A stretch of 64,000 nt of DNA, taken from the NCBI GenBank assembly GCA_017504945.1, contig JAFVQJ010000002.1, forward strand, positions 1 to 64,000, read 5' to 3'. Both the position numbers and the translations under genes were made by a program. Each line of letters begins with the position of its first letter. Position 1 is the stretch's first letter. This document shows positions 6,244-16,400 of this stretch, piece by piece. Origin of the DNA: Clostridia bacterium (GTDB lineage: Bacteria > Bacillota > Clostridia > Oscillospirales > RGIG5299). Below the pieces are notes generated by a model, which saw nothing but the letters and a program-made list of their open reading frames with translations, had not been told where the DNA came from and ran no database searches.

Positions 6244-9240
6244 ATGCAAACAAAGAGAAAGCTCTCAAGGCTTTTATCGGTTGTGTTGGCGGTATTTCTC
6301 GTATTACCGCTTGTTTTCGGTTGCTATGTAAACGCTGCCGAAAAGCTCTACGGGGCAGAAAACCCCTACACCGATGAGCTTATCAAAGAGCTTATGGACA
6401 TCCCCTTCTACTCGGTGTTGAAGAGGAGCTACGATAAGGCGGGCTACAGGGCTCCCTCCGATGCTCCCGAAAACACCATAGTCGTCACACCCGACACCAT
6501 TACCGGCGAGAACGGTGAAAAGGTAACTCTTTCAAACAGAGGCCCTGCCGACGACCAGAAAAACGCTTTTTACTGGACCTACGATAACAAGACCGTTACC
6601 TGGACCTTCGAGATCACCGAAGCCGGTCTTTATCAGTTTGCTCTTGATTACTATCTCGAGCCCGGTAAGGGTGCCGACCCCGTAAGAAAGCTCCTCATTG
6701 ACGGCGAGAAGCTCTACTACGAGGCAGATAACCACATCTTCTACCGCTACTTCGCCGATGAGAACGGCGACGATCGCGTTCTCAATACCGACGGCGATGA
6801 GATGCGTCCCCGCGCACTTGAGATAAACAAGTGGCGCAACGTTGATATAGTTGACTATTACGGCTTCTTCTCGATGCCCATAGCCATCTACTTCGGCGAG
6901 GGCACTCACACCGTCACCATGGAGTATTACTCGGGTGATATGGCAATCGGCGATCTTACCGTTTCTCCCATGGAAACGTTAAAGAGCTATGCCGATTACA
7001 AGGCTGCCCTTCAGGCTGACGGCCTCTACAAGCAGGCAACTACCATCGAGCCCATCACCTTTGAGGCTGAGTTCCACACCGAGAGAAACGGAAGCGCTAT
7101 CCGCCGCGAGGCAGACGGCGACCCCGCTTGCTCTCCTTATCAGTGGGATAAGAAGATACTCAACATAATCGGTGCAGGCACGTGGTATAAGGCAAACAAG
7201 GCTATCACCTGGTCCTTCAACGTCAAGGAGGCAGGCGTTTACAAGATAGCTCTCCGTCAGTTCCAGGCTTATAACGATAACATCTCTTCCTTCAGAAAGA
7301 TAGAGATAGACGGTGAGGTTCCCTTCGCTGAGTTTGCAGAGTACGAGTTTGAGTACAGCAGCAACAAGAGCTGGAAAAACTACACTCTCAGCATCGACGA
7401 CGAGGCAGTTTACTACTACTTCGACGAGGGCGAGCACACCATCACCATGACGGTAGTTATGGGCGATTATACCGAGCTTATCCAGTCTATCTACTACGAT
7501 ATGCAGCTCATGACCGACTTCATGAACGATATCCGTCAGATAACCGGTGCAAACCCCGACTATAACTACGACTACGGCTTCTACGACGGCGACGATAAGA
7601 GAGGCTTTAAGGCTAAATTCCAGATGATGAGCGACAGTATGGCGTGGAAATACGATTTCCTCGTTGAAAACTCCTCAACCGGAAAGATCCCCTCGATGGC
7701 TAACAGCTTTAAGTTCCTTAAGACCTCGTTTGACACCGCTATCAAGTACGAGTACCGCATTGCAAAGCTCTACGATACCGACTTCCTTAGCGCTCAGTCG
7801 AGCCTTTCGACCTACTACTCGCAGTTACAGTCACAGAATCTCGCGATAGACGACTTTACGATATATAACGACGGCTACAAGCTTCCCAAGAGAGAATCTA
7901 CCTTCTGGCAGAAGCTTTCCTCCTCAATTAAGAACTTCTTCCTCTCCTTTACCAAGGATTACGACAGCATTAAGGGCGTTCAGGGCGCAGCCCAGCCCGA
8001 GGAGATAGTTAAGGTATGGATCGCCCGCGGTATCGACTGGGCAGAGCTCTTTAAGGAGCTTGCCGATACCACCTTTACTCCCGAGTCGAAGATAGGCGTT
8101 CAGCTCTCCATTATGCCTGCCGGTCAGCTCACCGCAGGTGCTACCAACGCTCTTATGCTTGCAATAGCATCGGGCAAGAATATCCCCGACCTCTGCGTAT
8201 CCTCCGATATCGGTTCTCCCGCAGAGTTTGCGGTTCGTGAAGCGACCTACGACCTCTCCACCTTCGAGGACTTCGATATCGTTAGAGAGTGGTTCCTCGA
8301 CGTATGTATGAATCCTCTTACCTACAACGGCGGCGTTTACGGTCTTCCCGAAACGATGGACTTCAAGGTATTCTTCTACCGCACCGATATATTCGAGGAG
8401 CTCGGTCTTGAGGTTCCCGAAACGAGAGAAGATATATACAATTATATAATGCCTGCTCTTTACCGTCAGCAGATGACTGTGGGCATGGGCAGAGACGAGC
8501 TCACCTATATCCTTCAGCACGGCGGCAGCCTCTACACCGAGGACCTTCTTTATTCGGGTCTCGGCACTCCCGAGGCATACCTCGCAATGAAGGAACAGAC
8601 AGACCTCTTTACCAAATACGCTGTTCCCGTTCAGCAGGATTTCTACAACCGCTTCCGTACCGGTGAGACCCCCTGCGGTATCGGTACCTTCGCAACCTAC
8701 ATTCAGCTTAAGGCAGCGGCTCCCGAGCTTAACGGACGTTGGTCCATCGCTTTGCTTCCCGGACTTGAGAAGGTAAACACCGAAACCGGTGAGACCTACG
8801 TTGACCGCAGCCACAGCGGTTCTATCGCAACCGCATCCTTCGTTATGGCAACCACCGAAAAGCCGAACGAGTGCTGGGCACTTCTCAAATGGTGGATGAG
8901 CGAAGAAACTCAGACCGAATACGGCGTATCTATCGAGGGTATCGTCGGTGAAAGCGCAAGATGGAACTCGGCTAACCTCGAGTCCTTCGATAAGATGAAC
9001 TGGAACGTTGAGGACCTTCAGGTAATTCAGAAAACGAGAGAGTGGGTATATGAATATCCCTACATCCTCGGAAGCTACTTCACCACCCGTCATCTTACCA
9101 ACGCATACACCAAGGTCGTTATGAATCACGAAAACCTCAGAGACGCGCTTGAGTCTGCGGTAAGAGATATCAACCGCGAGCTTAAGATGAAGCACGAGGA
9201 ATACGGCTTCGGACATCTTTACGAAACGGAGGGAGTTTAA
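6244..9240 (+). CDS. Giant extracellular solute-binding protein with two N-terminal beta-sandwich domains
   Basis: 998 residues from the ATG at 6244 (AAAGGA ten bases upstream). After a signal peptide (~30 residues; a Cys in VFGC makes lipoprotein processing possible but the box is poor) come two related beta-sandwich modules at ~65-250 and ~265-435. Each carries the echo VTWTFEITEAGLYQF / ITWSFNVKEAGVYKI and GEGTHTVTMEYY / DEGEHTITMTVV, typical of carbohydrate-binding jelly rolls. A helical linker (~440-570) leads to a family-1 type solute-binding domain (~585-998), with the characteristic DLCVSSD, NGGVYGLPETMDF and SFVMATTEKPNECWALLKWW segments. Ordinary sugar-binding proteins have ~420 residues, so this one is more than doubled. 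It is the first gene of an operon with two permease pairs. Ligand unknown; probably a glycan. Confidence 0.85.
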   Translation: MQTKRKLSRLLSVVLAVFLVLPLVFGCYVNAAEKLYGAENPYTDELIKELMDIPFYSVLKRSYDKAGYRAPSDAPENTIVVTPDTITGENGEKVTLSNRGPADDQKNAFYWTYDNKTVTWTFEITEAGLYQFALDYYLEPGKGADPVRKLLIDGEKLYYEADNHIFYRYFADENGDDRVLNTDGDEMRPRALEINKWRNVDIVDYYGFFSMPIAIYFGEGTHTVTMEYYSGDMAIGDLTVSPMETLKSYADYKAALQADGLYKQATTIEPITFEAEFHTERNGSAIRREADGDPACSPYQWDKKILNIIGAGTWYKANKAITWSFNVKEAGVYKIALRQFQAYNDNISSFRKIEIDGEVPFAEFAEYEFEYSSNKSWKNYTLSIDDEAVYYYFDEGEHTITMTVVMGDYTELIQSIYYDMQLMTDFMNDIRQITGANPDYNYDYGFYDGDDKRGFKAKFQMMSDSMAWKYDFLVENSSTGKIPSMANSFKFLKTSFDTAIKYEYRIAKLYDTDFLSAQSSLSTYYSQLQSQNLAIDDFTIYNDGYKLPKRESTFWQKLSSSIKNFFLSFTKDYDSIKGVQGAAQPEEIVKVWIARGIDWAELFKELADTTFTPESKIGVQLSIMPAGQLTAGATNALMLAIASGKNIPDLCVSSDIGSPAEFAVREATYDLSTFEDFDIVREWFLDVCMNPLTYNGGVYGLPETMDFKVFFYRTDIFEELGLEVPETREDIYNYIMPALYRQQMTVGMGRDELTYILQHGGSLYTEDLLYSGLGTPEAYLAMKEQTDLFTKYAVPVQQDFYNRFRTGETPCGIGTFATYIQLKAAAPELNGRWSIALLPGLEKVNTETGETYVDRSHSGSIATASFVMATTEKPNECWALLKWWMSEETQTEYGVSIEGIVGESARWNSANLESFDKMNWNVEDLQVIQKTREWVYEYPYILGSYFTTRHLTNAYTKVVMNHENLRDALESAVRDINRELKMKHEEYGFGHLYETEGV

Positions 9241-10152
9241 TTGGCAGCATCACCTCTTGCAATGAAAAAACCGAAACACGGTCATCTTGAGAAGAACTGG
9301 GTAGGCCTTCTTTTCTTCCTTCCCTTCTTTATTCTTTTTGTAGTATTTACTATAGCTCCCGTTGTAGTTGCCATGGGTCTTTCCTTTACCAATTATAATA
9401 TGATACAGACCCCCGATTTCAGCGGCATTACCAACTACAAGCTTTTGTTCCTTGATGACGATATATTCATCCTCTCGCTCAAGAACACCTTCACCTTTGC
9501 GATAATCACCGGCCCCGTAGGCTATTTGATGTCCTTCGTTTCGGCATGGGTCATCAACAACCTCAAGTTTAAGACCGGATTCGCACTTGCATTCTATATA
9601 CCCTCAATTACGTCGGGCGTTGCGATGTCGGTTATTTGGCTCGTCGTTTTCTCTCCCGATAAATACGGTTACCTTAATAACTTCCTTATAAATATGGGAC
9701 TTATTTCGGAGCCTATCGCGTGGACGCAGGACCCCACTCAGCTTATGACGGTTATAGTTATTATCCAGATATGGATGAGTATGGGCGGCGGCTTCCTTGT
9801 ATTCCTTGCAGGTATTCAGAACCTCAACAGAGAGCTTCTTGAGTCCGGTAAGATAGACGGTATTAAGACCAAGTTCCAGGAGCTTCAGTACATTATCCTT
9901 CCCTCGATGAAGCCTCAGCTCCTTTACGGTGCTATCAACTCGGTCACCGGCGCACTCGGCGTTTACGATATCGCGGTTGCGGTTGCAGGCTTCCCCTCAC
10001 CGAACTACGCGGTACATACCATAGTTGCTCATCTTTACGACTACGCCTTCGTAAGATTCCAGATGGGCTACGCCTCGGCAATAGCAATCGTACTCTTCGC
10101 AATGACCTTTATTATAGGTAAGATCATTATGAGAGTACTCAGATCGGAATAA
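9241..10152 (+). CDS. ABC sugar transporter permease, MalF-type (pair 1)
   Basis: 303 residues, six membrane helices, binding-protein-dependent permease fold (PF00528). The cytoplasmic EAA-like loop reads ESGKIDGIKTKFQELQYI..LPSMKP, with the conserved Gly and LP. The start is TTG immediately after the stop of the binding-protein gene, with GGAGGG seven bases upstream; the next ATG (9262) would cut the N-terminus by seven residues. It would form a heterodimeric pore with the product of the gene at 10169. No ATPase lies in the operon, so a shared MsmX-like ATPase encoded elsewhere is presumed, as is known for many Bacillota sugar importers. Confidence 0.92.
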   Translation: MAASPLAMKKPKHGHLEKNWVGLLFFLPFFILFVVFTIAPVVVAMGLSFTNYNMIQTPDFSGITNYKLLFLDDDIFILSLKNTFTFAIITGPVGYLMSFVSAWVINNLKFKTGFALAFYIPSITSGVAMSVIWLVVFSPDKYGYLNNFLINMGLISEPIAWTQDPTQLMTVIVIIQIWMSMGGGFLVFLAGIQNLNRELLESGKIDGIKTKFQELQYIILPSMKPQLLYGAINSVTGALGVYDIAVAVAGFPSPNYAVHTIVAHLYDYAFVRFQMGYASAIAIVLFAMTFIIGKIIMRVLRSE

Positions 10153-10168
10153 GAAAGGAGGAGCAAAG

Positions 10169-11104
10169 TTGAATTACGAATCTACAAAGGTTATAGTAAA
10201 AGAACCTTTCAAAAAACGCGTTGTCGAAAAGATGAAGGATATACGCAGAGGATTCAGACATATCACTCCCGGCTGGGTAATGCTTTACGTATTTATGCTT
10301 TTGCTCGCCGCCTTCTGTCTTCTTCCCATCGTATATATGATATCGGCTTCCTTGAAGCCCTACGATGAGCTTTTCTACTTCCCTCCGAGATTCTTCGTTG
10401 AAAAGCCCACCTTCGACAACTTCACAAACCTTTTCTCCGCTCTTTCAAACTCCACCGTTCCCTTTACCCGTTATTTGTTTAACAGTATCGTAATCACGGT
10501 GGCGACCGTTACCGGCACCTGCCTCGTTTGCTCGATGGGCGCTTACGGTCTTTCAAAGTTTAAGATTCCGGGCGGAACCGCAATGTTCAACATAATCATT
10601 GCAACTCTTATGTTCTCCCCCTACGTAACGAGAATTCCTTCCTTCCTCGTAGTTTCAAACCTCGGACTACTGGACTCCTTCTTCGGAATAGTTATAGTTT
10701 CGGTCGGCGCATCGAGTAACTTCTTCCTTATGAAGCAGTTTATCGACCAGTATCCCTACGAGCTTATCGAGGCGGCGAGAATAGACGGCGCAGGCGAATT
10801 CAGAATTTTCTGGAAGATCGTTATGCCCGCTCAGAAGCCCGCACTTTCGGCACTTATAGTTTTCTCCTTCGTTGCATCGTGGAACGATTATTTCACTCCC
10901 CTTATATTCCTTTCAAAGCAGTCGATGAGAACTCTCCCCTTGGCACTTCAGAGCCTTGCGGGCGGTGCAGGTGCGGCAACTCTTGCAACTGCAGGTATCA
11001 CGGCGGCGGCGTCGCTTCTTATGACCCTCCCCGTTATAGTAATATTCGTTATAATGCAGCGTAAGGTTATTGAAACGATGACCTATGCGGGCATTAAGGG
11101 TTAA
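10169..11104 (+). CDS. ABC sugar transporter permease, MalG-type (pair 1)
   Basis: 311 residues, six membrane helices. The EAA loop is canonical (ELIEAARIDGAGEFRIFWKI..MPAQKP) and the C-terminus has the MalG-type ending (VIFVIMQRKVIETMTYAGIKG). The start is TTG preceded by AAAGGAGG. It is the partner of the MalF-type permease 16 bp upstream. In MalFGK systems the MalG-type subunit contacts the ATPase through the EAA loop, which is intact here. Confidence 0.93.
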   Translation: MNYESTKVIVKEPFKKRVVEKMKDIRRGFRHITPGWVMLYVFMLLLAAFCLLPIVYMISASLKPYDELFYFPPRFFVEKPTFDNFTNLFSALSNSTVPFTRYLFNSIVITVATVTGTCLVCSMGAYGLSKFKIPGGTAMFNIIIATLMFSPYVTRIPSFLVVSNLGLLDSFFGIVIVSVGASSNFFLMKQFIDQYPYELIEAARIDGAGEFRIFWKIVMPAQKPALSALIVFSFVASWNDYFTPLIFLSKQSMRTLPLALQSLAGGAGAATLATAGITAAASLLMTLPVIVIFVIMQRKVIETMTYAGIKG

Positions 11105-11117
11105 GGAGGTACTGAAA

Positions 11118-13481
11118 ATGAATAAAACAAAACGCATTGTCAGTGTTCTCCTCGCAGCGTTTATGCTCATAGCACTTCTTACCACGGGCGTCGGCGCTGC
11201 AAGCAACAGCTACATTCCCAACGGAACCGACGGCAAGACCTCGATTCCTACCACCTACAGCGTTGAAACCGTTATAATGGAGATCGAAGCCAAGCAGCAG
11301 TTTACCTATTATAAGGTAACCGGTAGCCACAAGGTAACCGACGACGAGGGCTTTACCTACGAGGTAAACGATTGGACCGAGATCACCGTTGACGTCGGCG
11401 ACATTATTGAAATGACCTCTCCCGAGGACCTTTTCATCGACAGTAAGGACAATATGTACGTTGCCGATACCAAAAACGGCAGAATCCTTAAGTTCAATCG
11501 CGAGATGGAGCTTCTCGGAATCTGGGGCGGCGCATTCTCCGATAACGAGAAGGTCGCAAAGAACGGTAAAAACGAAAAGAAGGTCATCGTTGAAAACGAA
11601 TTCGTAGGATTTTACGATCCCAAGGGCGTTTTCGTTGCGGATTTTGAAAACGATACCATCTACGTTGCCGATACCGGTAACAGAAGAATAGTTGCCTTGA
11701 ATCAGGATGGCTCCTTGGTAAGAATTTACGGAATACCTTCATCCGACCTTATCACCGACGACGATATCAAGAATAACTACTCTCCCGCTAAAATAGTTAA
11801 GACCAAGACCGGCTACCTCTACGTTGTTGTTAAGGAATCGGTTATGACTCTTGACGATAACAACGTTTTCCAGGGCTATTACGGTCAGTCGGCTGTTGCC
11901 TTCGACCTCGAGCTTGCCATCTACCGCGCGCTCGGCCTTCAGGAATACGTTGACAGAAAGGCAAAGACCTACGCAAGCTTCTATCTTAACATCAACCTCG
12001 GCAGCGACGGAATGATCTACGCCGTTACCCAGGATAACCTCGGCGGCGAGGTAAAGAAGCTCAACTCCGTAGGCGATAACATTTACAAAAACTACGGCGG
12101 TGTCGGTGGCGGAAGCATCTACGATTCACTCGTAGCAAGCTTCTTCTCAAACCAGACCAACCCCTTGGCACTCCTCTTTGCAAAGACCAACCTCCTCGGC
12201 GAGACCTTCTGGTTCGGCGAGCGTGTTAACGAGGACGGCCTTTACACCTTCCCCGTATTTGCAGATATCTGTGTTAATAACGACGGAATAGTAACCGTTT
12301 TGGAGAGAAACAACGGCAGACTTTATCAGTACGACGCAGAGGGCAACTGTCTCACCGTATTCGGCGGACTCGGCGCTTCGAAGGGTACCTTCGAATATCC
12401 CGAATCACTCGCTACCGACTCGGAGGGCAACATCTACGTTCTTGATAAAAACCTTAACTCCATTCAGATATTCAAGCCCACCGCATTTATAAAGCTCGTT
12501 CACAAGGCTGTTAAGCAGTATTCCGAGGGTCAGTACGACGCAGCGTCGGAGACCTGGAAAGAGGTTCTCAAAATGACCTCTACCTACGATATGGCTCACG
12601 TTGGCCTTGCAAAGACCGAGTTTAAGGACGGTAACTACGAGAACGCAATGAATCTTTACTATCTCGCACAGGACCGTGCAGGCTATTCGCAGGCATTTTC
12701 CGAGTGGCGTCGCGAGGCATTCAGAAACTACTTCCCCATCATTATAATAGCAATAGCCGTGATAGGCTTTGGCTGCTATTGGTTGGTAAGAGGTATTGCA
12801 AAGACTGCCGACCTCGCACTTTCCTTCTCCTCCGAGGAGGGCAGAAAGAAATGGTCGCCCAAAAAGAATCTTCAGGTGTTCGTGGGTACCATTCGCTCAC
12901 CCTTCAAGCTGTTTGACAGCGTAAAGGGTGCAAACGATAAGCTTATGTGGTGGCCTCCGATATTGGTATTCGCGCTTGTGGTCGTTGTAAGAATCGCTTA
13001 TATCTTCCTCGTTCACTATCCGCTTGCAGATATCGAGCCGAGAAATGCAAACATTCTTCTTGAAATAATCAAGATGCTCATAATGCCTATAACCTGGGCA
13101 GCTGCTTCCATAGCAGTTACCTCGATATGGGACGGCGAATCCAAATTCAAAGAGATATTCTACGCTACCGCAATGGCACAGGTGCCTTACATCTTTGTAA
13201 CCACCCTCCTCATTCCCTTGAGCCGCGTGCTTTGCCAGGAAGAGTTCGATATCTTCAGCTCACTCATTCAGATAGCAAGCTACTGGGTAATATTCCTTAT
13301 GCTCGGTTCGCTCAAGAGCCTTAACGACTATCCCGTAGGCAAGACCATTAAGGTTGCAATAGTTATCCTTATAATGATGGTCCTTATCTGGCTCGTTTGC
13401 ATACTCGGCATAACCCTTATCGGTCAGGTTATCAACTTCTTTGAGAGCATAGCTCTTGAAATACGAATGATGTTACTGTAA
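11118..13481 (+). CDS. NHL-repeat propeller / TPR / Yip1 membrane protein
   Basis: 787 residues from the ATG at 11118 (TAAGGAGGT upstream). Order: signal peptide (~27 residues, ends GVGA); beta-propeller of NHL-type repeats at ~85-470 (blade signatures such as DSKDNMYVADTKNGRILKF, FENDTIYVADTGNRRI, DSEGNIYVLDKNLNSIQIF); a TPR-like helical segment at ~475-540 (YSEGQYDAASETWKEVLK, FKDGNYENAMNLYYLA); one membrane helix; a ~60-residue cytosolic stretch; then a Yip1-type domain with about five helices (IRSPFKLFDSVK near its start). The propeller and TPR should face outside. In this operon it could be a scaffold for the importer. I know of no characterised protein with this order of domains. Confidence 0.82.
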   Translation: MNKTKRIVSVLLAAFMLIALLTTGVGAASNSYIPNGTDGKTSIPTTYSVETVIMEIEAKQQFTYYKVTGSHKVTDDEGFTYEVNDWTEITVDVGDIIEMTSPEDLFIDSKDNMYVADTKNGRILKFNREMELLGIWGGAFSDNEKVAKNGKNEKKVIVENEFVGFYDPKGVFVADFENDTIYVADTGNRRIVALNQDGSLVRIYGIPSSDLITDDDIKNNYSPAKIVKTKTGYLYVVVKESVMTLDDNNVFQGYYGQSAVAFDLELAIYRALGLQEYVDRKAKTYASFYLNINLGSDGMIYAVTQDNLGGEVKKLNSVGDNIYKNYGGVGGGSIYDSLVASFFSNQTNPLALLFAKTNLLGETFWFGERVNEDGLYTFPVFADICVNNDGIVTVLERNNGRLYQYDAEGNCLTVFGGLGASKGTFEYPESLATDSEGNIYVLDKNLNSIQIFKPTAFIKLVHKAVKQYSEGQYDAASETWKEVLKMTSTYDMAHVGLAKTEFKDGNYENAMNLYYLAQDRAGYSQAFSEWRREAFRNYFPIIIIAIAVIGFGCYWLVRGIAKTADLALSFSSEEGRKKWSPKKNLQVFVGTIRSPFKLFDSVKGANDKLMWWPPILVFALVVVVRIAYIFLVHYPLADIEPRNANILLEIIKMLIMPITWAAASIAVTSIWDGESKFKEIFYATAMAQVPYIFVTTLLIPLSRVLCQEEFDIFSSLIQIASYWVIFLMLGSLKSLNDYPVGKTIKVAIVILIMMVLIWLVCILGITLIGQVINFFESIALEIRMMLL

Positions 13482-13496
13482 AGGAGGCAATGAATA

Positions 13497-16400
13497 ATGA
13501 AATTTAAAAAGTTTATAGCTGCATTAGCGGCATTTGTAATGATCCTTCCCCTCTTCTCATTCATGGCCTCTGCCGACACCAAGGCTGACAAGGTCGTTTA
13601 CGACTTCCCCGCAGAGAGCCTTGCCGAGCTTGAGATCGACTTCGATAATCCCATAGCTACAAGCGGCAACCTCAAAATGTATTTCGTTCGCTTTGCAGGT
13701 CTTGCAAAGGAAACGCTCACCACGGCGGACGAGGTCATCGTTGACCGCCTTATCGGCATTAAAAATGCAGTTTTCGTTGAAGAGGTAGATCAGGTAAGAC
13801 CCTCCGGTCTTCGCGTAGGCGCTCTCGTTGTTGCCGAAAGCGGCATTTTGAGCGATCTCCAGAAGGCAAGCTTTAAGGAAGGCACTCTTATCACCGAGAT
13901 AGACGGCGCACCCATCACCTCCGTGGCAGACTACGTTGCGGCGATGGAAGCTAAAAAGCTTGGCGACAAGATAAAGATCTCCTACGTTCAGATAAAGGAT
14001 AACAACAACCTTACCGCCAACGAAACCCTTACCGACAAAGCACCCGATGCTACCAAAAACATCTTTATGCTCGAATATATGAAAGAGCATCTTAAAGATA
14101 CCGAGCTCGGTGTTGCTATCGGTGATCTCGTAATTCCCGAGGGTATGACCGAGGCGGAATTCAAAAAGCTTCTCAAGGTCGAGCCCGGCGCTATAATGAT
14201 AGGCGCGGATTACACCATTGAGATCAAAAAGGCAACCGGCTCGGCGATCATCGATCCCGCAACCGGAAAGGCACCCGAAACCAACAAGGTAAACGTCAAG
14301 GACGTTGCAATAAACACCAAGCAGGATTTCCTCGATCTCTACGAGCAGTTCCTTGAGGACTACGAGTATTATAAGAGTCTTCGCAAGGAAAAGAACACCG
14401 TAACCGTTAAGTTCACCTTCAAGTACATTTACTATCAAGAGCTTAACGCCAACGTTACCGCAGGCGTCCAGACCGACGCTCTCTTCGTTCTCGATTCGCA
14501 GAATGCAGAGGCACCTTATCTCTGGCGCTCGTCAGTTGACGAGACCGAGTATCAGCTCGATACCGATGCAGTCATCGACCGTTGGAAGGGCATGATGAGA
14601 TCTCTCGTTCTTCTCTATGCAGACCAGCTTCGCTCCGAATCGGCAACAGGTACCAAAACTACCTACGCCTCCGGCGACAGCGACAGATGCAAGACCTCCT
14701 ACACCGTTAAAAACGGCAAGCTTGTTTACAGCATGGACTTCACCGATGCGAAGATATCCTTCGATATCGAGCTCGGTCTTACAGACGGCACCTTCTACGC
14801 CAAGGTCCTTAACGACACCATCAGGGAATACGGCGAGGGCGAGACCGCCAAAAAGGTAATCGATATTGAGCTCTTACCCTTCTTCGGAGCGGTAAACAGC
14901 GTCAGAAACGGTTACTCCGTCGTTCCCGACGGCTCCGGCATGATGATAAACTTTGCAGAGAACGTTAACAGCATCTATGCAAAGGAATATGCATTCTCGG
15001 TAGGCGGCTCCGATATTCTCGATATGGATAAATATCTCAAGAATCAGAATCTTCTTGAAGATACCAACCTTCCCGTTTTCGGTATGGCAAACCTCGATAA
15101 GAAGGTAGCCTTCGTAGCATACTCGGCAACGGCTGACGCCGAGGCTTCGGTAATCACCTCTCCCGCAGGCTATGCGGTCGACCTTTACCGTTCTTCGCTC
15201 CGCTTCCGTTACCGCTACGTAACCGATATTCTCGCAACCAACATTACTGCGATAGGTAACTCCATTGACCGTACTCAGCAGAATTTGAACATCAAGAGAA
15301 TAGCGGGTAAGAAATACACTGTTGACAAAGCCTGCACGCAGGACCACGAGGTCCGCTACTCCTTCCTTTCGGGTGATGCGGCAAATTACAGCGGAATGGC
15401 TAACGCCTACCGCGACTACCTCGTAAAGACCGGCAACCTCGTTGACAATATAGCGGATAATGACGATCTTCCCATTATGATCGACTACTTTATGGCAACG
15501 TGGGAAAGTCAGATACTCTTTACCAAGATAGTTAAGATGACCTCATTTGCCGATGCAAAAGAGATCACCGAAGAGCTTTATAACAACGGCGTTACCAACA
15601 TCTACGCCAACTTCGTAGGCTACGTTAAGGGCGGCTACGGCAAAAACCCGAGGATATGGCCCATTGAAGGTGCAGTAGGCGGCGCAGGCGGCGCAAAAGC
15701 CTTTGCGGCTTTTGCAGATGCAAAGAATATTAAGACCTTCCTCTCGGTTGAGCCCATTATGGCCTCTCTTGAAAACGGCGGCTTCTCAACCAAGAACGAA
15801 ATCGTAAACTTCGGTAACTCGGTTGCGGTATCCGATAAGAAGGGCGATAAATACTTCCTCAACGCTCCCGCAGTTGTAAAGAAGCTCAACGCCTTTGCAA
15901 AGAATATTGATTCCATCGGCTTCAGCGGCGTTGCTCTCGAGACCATGGGCAACTTGCTCCTTCAGAACTACAAGGGCTCCACTCTCACCGAGACCAGAAC
16001 CGACACTATGAACCGTTGGGACGGCATACTCAAGACTATGGCGGAAAAGACCGATATGCTCGCAGTCGAGGGAAGCTCGCTTTATACCCTCAAATATTCC
16101 AACCATATAATTGAGATGCCCTCGAAATCATCGGAATATCATATAACCTATAAGTCTATCCCCTTCGTACAGCTCATAATCCACGGCTACGTTACCTATA
16201 CCGACGAGCCCATTAACCTCTTCTACGATCAGGATGTTCAGAGACTTAAGCTTGTTGAGTACGGCTGCATTCCTTATTATAAGATAACTAAGGAGCCCAC
16301 CGAAAACCTCAAGCTTTCCAACTACACCGACCTCTTCTCGTCGGAGTATGCACAGTGGAAGGATGACATCATTGCATTCTACGCTCTTTGCAACGAAAAG

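Noticed and set aside
7924-9216. Long reverse open frame (430 codons) opposite the giant binding-protein gene
   Set aside because: It is the antisense shadow of a well-supported gene, has no ribosome site and its translation lacks any domain.
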